Under the pieces are notes generated by a model. That model was not told the origin of the DNA and made no database searches. It saw only the letters and a program-made list of their open reading frames with translations. The translations under genes and the position numbers were made by a program. This document shows, piece after piece, positions 17,863 to 25,682 of a stretch of 64,000 nt of DNA (position 1 is its first letter; every line of letters begins with the position of its first letter). This DNA comes from Pedobacter aquatilis. GTDB lineage: Bacteria > Bacteroidota > Bacteroidia > Sphingobacteriales > Sphingobacteriaceae. The stretch is from the NCBI RefSeq assembly GCF_030409415.1, contig NZ_JAUFPW010000031.1:1-64000 (forward strand), written 5' to 3'.

Positions 17863-18237
17863 ATGGAATTTAGAGATAATAAGGCAATATACCTTCAAAT
17901 AGCAGATTATGTTTGCGAACACATTTTGCTAGAGAAATGGAAAGCCGATGAAAAAGTACCTTCGGTAAGGGAGTTGGCTGTAGAAATGGAAGTAAACCCA
18001 AATACAGTTATGAGAACTTACGAACTACTTCAAAATAAAGGCATAATTAACAATAAAAGAGGCATTGGTTTTTTTATTGATGAACATGCAATTGATAATG
18101 TAAAAAGTTACAGAAAAATACAGTTTATAGATGATGAACTACCAGTAGTTTTTAGAAATATCTATTTACTAAATATTGGTTTTGATGAATTGCAAGCCAA
18201 ATATGAATCATTTGTTAAGGAAAATTTTAACGCTTAA
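17863..18237 (+). CDS. GntR family transcriptional regulator, YtrA subfamily
   Basis: 124 residues. An N-terminal winged helix-turn-helix (about 8-74) shows the GntR pattern IYLQIADYVCEHILLEKW, VPSVRELAVEMEVNPNTVMRTYELLQNKGII, and the wing KRGIGFFI. The short C-terminal tail (about 50 residues) has no ligand-binding domain, which defines the YtrA subfamily. Such proteins typically repress their own ABC operon and are relieved by envelope stress. The inverted repeat at 16167-16192 is the best candidate for its binding site. Confidence 0.93.
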   Translation: MEFRDNKAIYLQIADYVCEHILLEKWKADEKVPSVRELAVEMEVNPNTVMRTYELLQNKGIINNKRGIGFFIDEHAIDNVKSYRKIQFIDDELPVVFRNIYLLNIGFDELQAKYESFVKENFNA

Positions 18238-18240
18238 AAC

Positions 18241-19086
18241 ATGAAAACAAGTAATAAATTATTAATCGCTTTAGCCGTATCGCTTATTATAATACCAATT
18301 ATTGTAATTGCAGTAAATGTTAAAATAAATTATAGAGATACTAAGGCTTTTTACAGGAATTTAAAAGAAAATACAGACTTTAAATCGGAACTGGATGGGT
18401 ACACAATTAAGGAATTACCGCAATTTTCAGCAGTAAATTTAAATGATGGAAATGATAGCTACATTAATTTTGTAGTAGTCAAAAGCGATAAATCTGGCAT
18501 CAAAATTCCAAGTGATTTAATTGAAATATACAACATAAAAGTTGATGAGAACAATACGCTGCAAATTACTTTAAAAAATGCGGAGAAGAAACTTAGATAT
18601 TCTTTAACCGCTTATATTTACTCAAATAAGGTAAAAGCATTTAACATTTCAAAAGCTGGAGGTTTTACTTTAGATATAAAATCTGACTCAGTACAACTAA
18701 ATGCGATAGATGTAAATAGAATATCTTTTCAAGATTTAACGGAAATAGGTTTCCTAAACATCAAGGCAAATAAAGTTGGAGATTTAAGATTTGATAACGC
18801 AAAAAACAGCAATGTTAATATCGAGTTGAATAATTCAAATTTTAGCACTTTGAAATCGCCATTTCAATCTTTAAGTATTAATTCTTTTGGCAATTCTAAC
18901 ATCGAAATATATGGAGACACAGGCGATAAAACAAAATATAAAATTGAAAGCCTTAGCATTAAAACAGCGGGTAAAACCGAGTTAAATATTGATGATATCA
19001 AAGTACTTAAATCTTCTGGCAGTTTATCTGATTCGACAAAAGTGAATGCATCTGCGTCTATTATAAAATCTATGCTTAACAAATAA
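18241..19086 (+). CDS. Membrane-anchored GIN-like protein of unknown function
   Basis: 281 residues. One N-terminal hydrophobic helix (about 7-26, LLIALAVSLIIIPIIVIAV) is followed by a repetitive beta-rich exported domain with regularly spaced short strands (LTEIGFLNIKANKVGDL, SNVNIELNNSNF, FQSLSINSFGNSNIEIYG). This resembles GIN-type (putative adhesin head) beta-helical domains common in Bacteroidota. It begins three bases after the GntR gene and ends the operon at the terminator at 19097, so it shares the YtrA-type control. Its role with the transporter is unknown. Confidence 0.7.
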   Translation: MKTSNKLLIALAVSLIIIPIIVIAVNVKINYRDTKAFYRNLKENTDFKSELDGYTIKELPQFSAVNLNDGNDSYINFVVVKSDKSGIKIPSDLIEIYNIKVDENNTLQITLKNAEKKLRYSLTAYIYSNKVKAFNISKAGGFTLDIKSDSVQLNAIDVNRISFQDLTEIGFLNIKANKVGDLRFDNAKNSNVNIELNNSNFSTLKSPFQSLSINSFGNSNIEIYGDTGDKTKYKIESLSIKTAGKTELNIDDIKVLKSSGSLSDSTKVNASASIIKSMLNK

Positions 19087-19096
19087 TCAAAATGCT

Positions 19097-19147
19097 CTCA
19101 GTAAGTTTTATGCACTAAAATTCCGCATAAAACTTACTGAGTTTTTT
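19097..19147 (+). terminator. Terminator of the ABC operon, overlapping the hutH 3' end
   Basis: CTCAGTAAGTTTTATGC (19097-19113) and GCATAAAACTTACTGAG (19125-19141) are a perfect 17-bp inverted repeat, followed by six T. The hutH stop codon (19108-19110) lies inside the left arm, so the last hutH codons are part of the hairpin. Confidence 0.9.
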
Positions 19148-20595
19148 ATATCATCAGCCAAAATTCTATCCGCATCGTTAAAAGTAACTGTCTTTCTGTA
19201 AGCACTTAAAATTTCTTCAATTTTCGGCGAGGATTTTAAAGGTCTTCTTAAATCTAAAGCCTGACAAGCAGTTAAAAGTTCAATAGCTAAAATATTTTCT
19301 AAATTATTAACTACGCGAAGGCATTTTGTTGCACCATTTGCACCCATGCTTACATGATCTTCTTGCCCGTTGCTACTTACAATACTATCAACCGATGATG
19401 GTGTACAAAGCTGCTTATTTTCGCTAACGATTGAAGCTGCCGTATATTGAGCTATCATTAAACCAGAATTCAACCCTGCATTTTTAACCAAAAAAGGTGG
19501 TAATCCCCGCTGACCAGAAATTAACTGAAAAACCCGCCTTTCTGAAATTGAGCCAAGCTCTGCCAATGCGATGCATAAAAAATCAAGAGTTAAAGCCAGT
19601 GGTTGTCCGTGGAAATTTCCTGCAGAAATAATTTTATCATCATCAGGAAAAACATTTGGATTATCCGTAACAGAATTAATTTCGGTTTCAAAAACAGAAT
19701 TGATGTAATTGATACTGTCTTTACTTGCGCCATGCACTTGTGGTACACATCTAAAAGAATATGGATCTTGAGTTTGCTTAACAGCTTGCTTGATAATCTC
19801 ACTTCCACTTAAATAATTATTAATGCATTCTGCTGTTTGCATCTGCCCTTTGTGTGGTCTAATTTGATGACTTAATGCATCAAAAGGATCAATTCTACAA
19901 TCAAAAGCATCGATAGAAATAGCAGCAATTCTATCTGCCCACCGCACCAGCTTATTGGTATTGACTAAAATATGAATTCCATAAGCGCTCATAAACTGAG
20001 TACCATTTATTAAAGCTAAACCTTCTTTAGATTGCAGAGCCAATGGTTGCCAGTTTAGTATTTTGTAAAGTTCAGCCGTTTTAACTTTTTCCCCTTGGTA
20101 AATAACCTCGCCTTCGCCAATAAGCGGTAAAGCCAAGTGTGCAAGAGGCGCTAAATCTCCGGATGCACCTAACGAGCCTTGTGTGTAAACAACCGGGAAT
20201 ATATTATGTGTATAAAAATCTACTAAGCGTTGTACAGTTTCTATCGAAATAGCCGAAAAGCCATAACTAAGCGACTGAATTTTTAAAAGCAACATTAACT
20301 TTACAATTTCCTGTGGCACTTCTACACCCGTACCACATGCGTGAGAAAGCAGTAAATTATGTTGCAAACTGGTTAAATGTTCTTGCTCTATTTTAACATT
20401 TTGCAAATAACCAAAGCCTGTGTTAATGCCATAAACCGGCTCATTATTAAGCTGTAATTTGTTATCCAGGTAACTTCTGCATTTATTAATTCTATCCTTG
20501 GCAGCATCACCTAATGCTATAGAATAGTAACCAGTAATTATCTCTGAAATGGATTTTATGCTTAATGGTTGCTCACCTATGTGGAAAACGGGCAT
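19108..20595 (-). CDS. hutH: Histidine ammonia-lyase
   Basis: About 495 residues. It deaminates L-histidine to urocanate and ammonia, the first step of histidine degradation. The Ala-Ser-Gly triplet that cyclises to the MIO cofactor lies in QGSLGASGDLAPLAHL (about residues 144-146). Other family marks are YGINTGFG, QDPYSFRCVPQVHGAS and SVDSIVSSNGQEDHVSMG. The frame runs back to a TTG at 20622, but that TTG is inside a minus-strand TACTTTTG promoter box, so the ATG at 20595 (MPVFHIGEQ) must be the start. hutU is about 8.7 kb away. Confidence 0.95.
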   Translation of the reverse strand: MPVFHIGEQPLSIKSISEIITGYYSIALGDAAKDRINKCRSYLDNKLQLNNEPVYGINTGFGYLQNVKIEQEHLTSLQHNLLLSHACGTGVEVPQEIVKLMLLLKIQSLSYGFSAISIETVQRLVDFYTHNIFPVVYTQGSLGASGDLAPLAHLALPLIGEGEVIYQGEKVKTAELYKILNWQPLALQSKEGLALINGTQFMSAYGIHILVNTNKLVRWADRIAAISIDAFDCRIDPFDALSHQIRPHKGQMQTAECINNYLSGSEIIKQAVKQTQDPYSFRCVPQVHGASKDSINYINSVFETEINSVTDNPNVFPDDDKIISAGNFHGQPLALTLDFLCIALAELGSISERRVFQLISGQRGLPPFLVKNAGLNSGLMIAQYTAASIVSENKQLCTPSSVDSIVSSNGQEDHVSMGANGATKCLRVVNNLENILAIELLTACQALDLRRPLKSSPKIEEILSAYRKTVTFNDADRILADDIKNSVSFMRNFSA

Positions 20596-20619
20596 GGTTT
20601 TTAGTCTATTTGGTTGGCT

Positions 20620-20648
20620 CAAAAGTATAAATTAAGTCGCTTTGCAAA
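20620..20648 (-). promoter_or_regulatory. hutH promoter
   Basis: On the minus strand TTTG (20648-20645), 17 bases, then TACTTTTG (20627-20620). This is the Bacteroidota -33/-7 arrangement with slightly short spacing. It places the transcription start a few bases before the ATG at 20595 and rules out the TTG at 20622 as start codon. Confidence 0.6.
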
Positions 20649-20674
20649 TTACATTGCACCAAAATATTTTACAC

Positions 20675-21661
20675 ATGAAAAAACTTTTCCTTTTAATATC
20701 AATTTCTATTCTTTCATTATCAATAACTTACGCTCAAAAGATAGATACATTATCCATTAATCTTGAAAATGTAAAATATCCTTATGCATTAAAATATTTG
20801 CCATTAAGTATTGATGGACAAGATGTTAAAATGGCATACATGGATGTTGCACCAACCATTACCCCAAATGGCAGAACAATAATGCTTTTCCACGGGAAGA
20901 ACTTTGGTGGGTATTATTGGGGAAATGTAATTAGAGCACTTACAGGTGTAGGTTTTAGGGTTATCGCTCCAGATCAAATTGGTTTCGGGAGATCATCTAA
21001 ACCGATAATAAATTACACATTTGAACAACTTGTAAACTGGAACAAGAAATTATTAGATACGCTGAGCATTCAAAAAACATCAATATTAGGGCATAGTATG
21101 GGCGGAATGCTTGCTACAAGATTTGCGTTAATGTATCCTGATAGAATGGATAAATTGCTTTTGGAAAACCCTATAGGGCTGGAAGATTATAAGACTTTTG
21201 TTCCGGCATCAACAGTAGAAGAGCAATATCAGCGAGAATTAAAGAACACAGCAGAAAGCATTCGACAGTATTACAGAAGCTCTTATTTTACAGTGTGGAA
21301 ACCAGATTACGAATACCTGGTAAATATTGGCGCTGGCGTAACATTTAGTGCCGATTTTCCGAAATATGCAAAAGTTGCTGCACTTACTTATAACATGATA
21401 TATAACCAACCTGTTGCTGATGAATTTCGAAACCTGAAAGTCCCGACAATTTTATTTATTGGTAAAGATGATAAAACCATTGTTGGTAAAGGCTTACTCA
21501 GTGCAGATCAACAAGCAATACATGGTTTATACAGATTTTTGGGTAAAAACACAGCTCTGAAAATTCCAGGTTCAAAAATTGTTGAATTTGATGCTTGCGG
21601 ACATATTCCGCACATCGAAATTACAACAGAATTTTTGATTGCCTTAACCGGAAGTTTATAA
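20675..21661 (+). CDS. Secreted alpha/beta hydrolase
   Basis: 328 residues from the ATG at 20675. A signal peptide (about 1-20, MKKLFLLISISILSLSITYA) directs export. The alpha/beta-hydrolase fold shows the oxyanion-hole HGKNFGG, the nucleophile elbow GHSMGG with the catalytic Ser, an acid-bearing strand ILFIGKDDKTI, and the catalytic His in CGHIPHIE. The sequence VIAPDQIGFGRSSKP is typical of epoxide hydrolase/haloperoxidase-like members. The substrate is unknown. It is a single gene, divergent from hutH and convergent with the gene at 21665. Confidence 0.88.
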   Translation: MKKLFLLISISILSLSITYAQKIDTLSINLENVKYPYALKYLPLSIDGQDVKMAYMDVAPTITPNGRTIMLFHGKNFGGYYWGNVIRALTGVGFRVIAPDQIGFGRSSKPIINYTFEQLVNWNKKLLDTLSIQKTSILGHSMGGMLATRFALMYPDRMDKLLLENPIGLEDYKTFVPASTVEEQYQRELKNTAESIRQYYRSSYFTVWKPDYEYLVNIGAGVTFSADFPKYAKVAALTYNMIYNQPVADEFRNLKVPTILFIGKDDKTIVGKGLLSADQQAIHGLYRFLGKNTALKIPGSKIVEFDACGHIPHIEITTEFLIALTGSL

Positions 21662-21664
21662 AAT

Positions 21665-22555
21665 TTAGTTTATTTCTTTCCCTGTAATTTTAGTGATGCC
21701 TTCGAGCTCAAAATCAGATACAGAACCTGCGGCATTCATTTTACCGTAAAGTTCTAATCTGGTGTGGCTGTTTAAAATCATTCCGGTGGTTAAATCAACT
21801 TGTGCATCTCCCATATTTAAACCTTTTAAATCTGTTTGCATTTTTGTGCCTAAGCTTTCAAAACCACCTTTGGAAAGCAGATTTCCTTTAATGCTTAAAA
21901 CCGCAACATTGCCTTTAACTTCTTTCAAAGTATAAGTAACAATAGATTCAATTGGCATTGTAATGTTTACTTTTGATGAAATTGTCCAGCTATCGCCGAT
22001 TTTAACTGATTTTTGAGGAAAAATTTTTAATGCAGACTCCATCGTTTGTTTAATAACATCTGCATTAAATTGTTTAGCAAGCGATGCTTTTACAGCTCTA
22101 ATTTGGGCGGTATCTGTCGTGATTTTAGTTACCATATCGTTAACCATTTTATCTACTCCAGAAACAGATTTTATACTTCCATCCGAACTAATTAACATAT
22201 TAAAACTGGCATTTTTTAAACCCGCAAATGGATTTGGTTTGCCGGCTTCTTCCGTATCTGAATCTAAAATCAACTCATTACCCATACCTGCAGATTTTAT
22301 CTTAACACGGTTATAAACAACCTTTATGTTTTTATCTAAGGCTTTAACTTCTGCAATTTCAAAAGTGTAATCTGTACCAATATTTTGAATGTAGTTAGAC
22401 TCCTTTCCATCAGCCTTCTGACTAATAATCTGATCTGAATTTATACTGTAAGCATATTTTTTCCCTACCGGAAAAGCTTGTTTTAGCAAATATGTTTTTT
22501 GAGCAAATGTACTTGCAGTAATTAGAAAACAGGTTATTGTTGTTATGAGTTTCAT
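21665..22555 (-). CDS. Secreted DUF6263-like protein
   Basis: 296 residues from the ATG at 22555. A signal peptide (about 1-18, MKLITTITCFLITASTFA) is followed by a beta-rich domain with YLLKQAFPVGKKYAYSINSDQ, the NMLISSDGSIKSVSG segment and SVKIGDSWTISSKVNI. The pattern of a secreted protein reporting conversions of this type is what I associate with DUF6263, a Bacteroidota family of unknown function. It follows the MtfA-like peptidase gene on the same strand (13-base gap), so they may be co-transcribed. Confidence 0.7.
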   Translation of the reverse strand: MKLITTITCFLITASTFAQKTYLLKQAFPVGKKYAYSINSDQIISQKADGKESNYIQNIGTDYTFEIAEVKALDKNIKVVYNRVKIKSAGMGNELILDSDTEEAGKPNPFAGLKNASFNMLISSDGSIKSVSGVDKMVNDMVTKITTDTAQIRAVKASLAKQFNADVIKQTMESALKIFPQKSVKIGDSWTISSKVNITMPIESIVTYTLKEVKGNVAVLSIKGNLLSKGGFESLGTKMQTDLKGLNMGDAQVDLTTGMILNSHTRLELYGKMNAAGSVSDFELEGITKITGKEIN

Positions 22556-22568
22556 AGATGATTTAATG

Positions 22569-23342
22569 TTATTTTGCCGGATGTTGAGCAAAAATTTTAC
22601 TCAGTTGAAGATACAATTCTGGGTGTTTATCCTTAAACAAATCCGGTTTTTCGAAGAAATATTCAGACACTACAGCAAAAAATTCTGCTTCGTTAGTAAT
22701 TGCATAAGGATTAATGTCTGATTTATTGTCCTCAATTTTTTCGATTTCTTCACGCATCATTTTTACCCAAGGTAAAGTATATTCATGAGCCATCAAATTT
22801 TCAGGTACGCCATCAGTAGCACCGTCTGATTTATCTAACAAATGTACAAATTCGTGTATAGCTGTATTTTCCTTACCCGCACTTTTAGAAAACCCATGTC
22901 TGAGCGCTGAGCGAGACAGAATCATTTGCCCGTTCATATAGCCACTTCCAACCATTCCCATTATATTTCTTTCGCCACCTTCAAACTGAAAATCCTTGTT
23001 AAAAGTATCAGGATATAACAAAACGCTGCTCAGGTTTTTATATTGCCAATCTTCAAAACCAAAAATTGGGATAACCGCACTTGAAGCAATGAGTAATTCA
23101 TCAAGAGTAGTTAATTCCAGCTCAATACCTTCAATTCTAATTGAGGCAAAAAACTCTGCCACCTTTTGCTCAAACCGAAGTTTTTTTGTCTTGTCTAACT
23201 TTCGATAATAAGAAACGTAGTCATTCAAAATTTGCCTATCAACTTCCGTTAACGGCTCAATTTTTTGTTTTTTCTTCCGGAGGATAAAATAAAGAGCTAA
23301 TAAAAAAATTGGTATTAAGTATGCGTATGGTAACGAATTCAT
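22569..23342 (-). CDS. Zinc-dependent peptidase, M90/MtfA family
   Basis: 257 residues. One N-terminal hydrophobic helix (about 5-20, AYLIPIFLLALYFIL) is followed by a basic stretch and the peptidase domain. The zinc-binding HExxH is AIHEFVHLLDKSDG, with the downstream acidic ligand likely in NEAEFFAVVSEYFFEKP. E. coli MtfA is a cytosolic relative linked to Mlc/PTS regulation; here the added helix anchors the protein to the membrane. It ends 13 bases before the gene at 22555 and follows the oxidoreductase at 23361 by 18 bases. Confidence 0.88.
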   Translation of the reverse strand: MNSLPYAYLIPIFLLALYFILRKKKQKIEPLTEVDRQILNDYVSYYRKLDKTKKLRFEQKVAEFFASIRIEGIELELTTLDELLIASSAVIPIFGFEDWQYKNLSSVLLYPDTFNKDFQFEGGERNIMGMVGSGYMNGQMILSRSALRHGFSKSAGKENTAIHEFVHLLDKSDGATDGVPENLMAHEYTLPWVKMMREEIEKIEDNKSDINPYAITNEAEFFAVVSEYFFEKPDLFKDKHPELYLQLSKIFAQHPAK

Positions 23343-23360
23343 ATAATCTTTAATAAAAAC

Positions 23361-24386
23361 TTAGCTTTCTAAAATTTCTAATTGGATTAAAACATCTTCA
23401 CGTTTAACAGGATAAGCCTTATCCGAAGTTATAGATTGGTAAACGGCTTCAAAAAGTGGTAAATAACTTCCAATCTCAGAAGGGATAATTTCTTCAGTTT
23501 TATTTCCTTCACTATCTATCGTAGTTAATAAGCCATCTTTACCTTTCGCTTCAATTCCATAACCTTCATCGGTTAATTTCATACCTGAAAGCAACTGTTC
23601 TTCTTGAATATCTGTACGGTCTTTTATAAAACTACCATTTACACCATGCAAAACAAATGCAGCTTGCGGGTTTACCACCAACATACTGGAAGTTACAAAA
23701 ACATTAATGCTATCTGCGTAATTTAACTGAATAGTGAAATAATCATCAACCAAGGTATCTTTTCTGTTTTTACCTAAGGTTTTATGGAAAGAAAGCGGCT
23801 TACCGAAAAGACTAATTACCTGGTCTAAAAGGTGTGGGCCTAAATCATACAATAAACCACTGGCTTCAATTGCTTGTTCTTTAAAAGCCTTCGGGCCGAT
23901 AACATTTCTATATCTATCGTAACGCAAATGGAATTCGTTTAGCTTACCCAATTTACCACTTGCCAAAACTTTTTTTACAGATGCAAAGTCACTATCCCAG
24001 CGGCGGTTTTGGTAAAAGAAAATTTGTTTCCCAACCGAATCTGCCAAGTCAAATAATATTTTAGCTTGGGCAGATGTTGCCGTAAAAGGTTTCTCTACCA
24101 GAATATGCTTGCCGCTTTTTAATGCCGCTTCAGCATGTTCATAATGCAGATTATTAGGCGTGTTGATAACAACCAATTCAATTTCCGAATCATTTAATAG
24201 CTCATCAACACTATTATAACTTAAAATTTCAGGATAATCTACAGCTGCTTTTTTGGTATTACGCTCTACAACAGCTTTTAATTTAAAGCCATTATGGGCA
24301 TTTAAAAAAGGGGCATGAAATACTTTACCAGACATGCCGTAAGCTAATAAACCAGCTGTAATTGTTTTATTTGAATTTGTACTCAT
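23361..24386 (-). CDS. Gfo/Idh/MocA family NAD(P)-dependent oxidoreductase
   Basis: 341 residues. The N-terminal Rossmann fold shows GLLAYGMSGKVFHAPFL, VVINTPNNLHYEHAEAAL and the family-defining EKPFTAT. The second half is the alpha/beta domain that binds the sugar or cyclitol, with LYDLGPHLLDQ containing the usual Asp/His pair. The MSGKVFHAPFL form matches the YhhX/YdgJ subgroup. The substrate is not known. It is the first gene of a minus-strand run with the MtfA-like peptidase and the DUF6263-like protein. Confidence 0.9.
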   Translation of the reverse strand: MSTNSNKTITAGLLAYGMSGKVFHAPFLNAHNGFKLKAVVERNTKKAAVDYPEILSYNSVDELLNDSEIELVVINTPNNLHYEHAEAALKSGKHILVEKPFTATSAQAKILFDLADSVGKQIFFYQNRRWDSDFASVKKVLASGKLGKLNEFHLRYDRYRNVIGPKAFKEQAIEASGLLYDLGPHLLDQVISLFGKPLSFHKTLGKNRKDTLVDDYFTIQLNYADSINVFVTSSMLVVNPQAAFVLHGVNGSFIKDRTDIQEEQLLSGMKLTDEGYGIEAKGKDGLLTTIDSEGNKTEEIIPSEIGSYLPLFEAVYQSITSDKAYPVKREDVLIQLEILES

Positions 24387-24513
24387 AGGCTATAAATGTA
24401 ACTAAAATTAGTTTTTGGGTGATGCTGAAATGCTTCCATATTAAAAGTTTTACCTTTTAAAGTCAAACTTTCAGCTTTCCGTATTCAGCTTATAGCTTAT
24501 TTAGGTTAAACAC

Positions 24514-24521
24514 TATCTTTG
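24514..24521 (+). promoter_or_regulatory. -7 box five bases before an ATG
   Basis: TATCTTTG fits TAnnTTTG and ends five bases before the ATG at 24527. With the usual distance the transcript would begin at or next to the start codon, giving a leaderless mRNA. Confidence 0.5.
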
Positions 24522-24526
24522 CCGTC

Positions 24527-24871
24527 ATGAAGCCATCAGAGATTAATGCCAAGTGGAAAGTTTTGCAAGAAAGAATTTCAAAGGAATTTGATTCGGACTT
24601 CCCAGACTTGAAAGTAATGCTTTTTTTAATTGGCGTTCAGGAGCTAGGAAAGGGACCAAAAAAATATAGCAAACGCCAAAAGGAAGAATTAATGCATATT
24701 GCAACCTGCAGATTGTTGAGTGAGATGGATTTCTACGAGCTGGAAGGTGTAGATCAGGATGGTTGGCCACATTGGAAATTGATAAAGCCTATTCCTCCTT
24801 ATACAATGTTGGAGCAAGAACTCTTGATGAAATCCTTAGTCGTACGCTATTTCGAAGATATTTATTCTTAA
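24527..24871 (+). CDS. Conserved-looking protein of unknown function
   Basis: 114 residues, soluble, with no signal peptide or membrane segment. It is mostly helical by eye (SEINAKWKVLQERISKEF, MLFLIGVQELGKG, YSKRQKEELMHIATCRLLSEM), and the C-terminal half has VDQDGWPHWKLIKPIP. Codon use is like its neighbours and it has a good -7 box directly upstream, so I take it as a real gene. I do not recognise a function. A hairpin repeat follows at 24879. Confidence 0.7.
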   Translation: MKPSEINAKWKVLQERISKEFDSDFPDLKVMLFLIGVQELGKGPKKYSKRQKEELMHIATCRLLSEMDFYELEGVDQDGWPHWKLIKPIPPYTMLEQELLMKSLVVRYFEDIYS

Positions 24872-24878
24872 ATGTTTT

Positions 24879-24909
24879 ACTTGCCGTTGGCTAAAGCCGA
24901 ACGGCAAGT
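24879..24909. repeat. Hairpin repeat, copy 1
   Basis: ACTTGCCGTTGGCT and AGCCGAACGGCAAGT form a 14-bp stem with a single bulged G. The core CCGTTG(G/C)CTAAAGCCGAACGGC recurs at 27407-27428, on the other side of the two-component genes. It lies between convergent genes and may also act as a terminator, but there is no T run. Confidence 0.7.
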
Positions 24910-24937
24910 AAGTTTATAATGAAAGGAATTTAAACTA

Positions 24938-25681
24938 CTATTTTTCCAAAACTGCTTTAACCATTTCCCGGTTTGGCTTCGATACTGGAATTTTATCACC
25001 ATTGTTCATTAATAAAGTTCCGCCATCTTCTTTAAGCCAGCTCTTCACAAATTTTGGATTAACCAAATGACTTTGGTGTACCCGAACAAATCCATGTGGT
25101 TTTAACAAATCAGAATATTCTTTTAAAGGTTTTGAGATTAAAATTTTCTCATCTGTTGATAAATAGATAAAAGTGTAGGTATTATCTGCAACGCAACGTA
25201 CAATATCATCAACCGAAACATAACGGATTTCGTGTTGTTGTGGCAGTGCAATTTTTGGAACGGCAGGTTCGGTGCGTTTAATTTGATTGAGCAAAAAGTT
25301 CAACTGTTCGCCATTAGTTTTACTTGCGATTCTACTGTGAGCTTTTGAAACCGCCGAAATTAATTCATCAGGATCGACCGGCTTAAGCAGGTAATCCAGA
25401 GCAGCAAATTTTATCGCTTGGATTCCATAATTATCGTACGCCGTTACAAAAATCACTTCAAAAGGTTTTTCAGCAAGTTTGTTAAGCAAATCAAAACCTG
25501 TGGTTTTTCCCATTTGGATATCAAGAAAAAGTAAATCGGGGCGATGCAGAATTACTTTCTCAAAGGCATCATCAATATCCCTGGCAGTGGCAACAACCTT
25601 AATTTCGGGGCAATTCTTAGCAAGCAAAGCCTGTAGGTTTTCTAAGTTTGCCTGCTCGTCATCTACTAAAACCGTCCTCAT
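24938..25681 (-). CDS. LytTR response regulator
   Basis: 247 residues. The receiver domain (about 1-120) has the acidic pair Asp8/Asp9, the phosphorylated Asp54 in LFLDIQMG, Thr in FVTAYD and Lys in LLKPVD. The LytTR DNA-binding domain (about 145-245) has RYVSVDDIVRCVADNTYTFI and FVRVHQSHLVNPKFV. It is encoded one base after the kinase gene, forming a two-component pair of the LytS/AgrC-like type. Its target genes are not evident from the window. Confidence 0.95.
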   Translation of the reverse strand: MRTVLVDDEQANLENLQALLAKNCPEIKVVATARDIDDAFEKVILHRPDLLFLDIQMGKTTGFDLLNKLAEKPFEVIFVTAYDNYGIQAIKFAALDYLLKPVDPDELISAVSKAHSRIASKTNGEQLNFLLNQIKRTEPAVPKIALPQQHEIRYVSVDDIVRCVADNTYTFIYLSTDEKILISKPLKEYSDLLKPHGFVRVHQSHLVNPKFVKSWLKEDGGTLLMNNGDKIPVSKPNREMVKAVLEK

Positions 25682-25682
25682 T

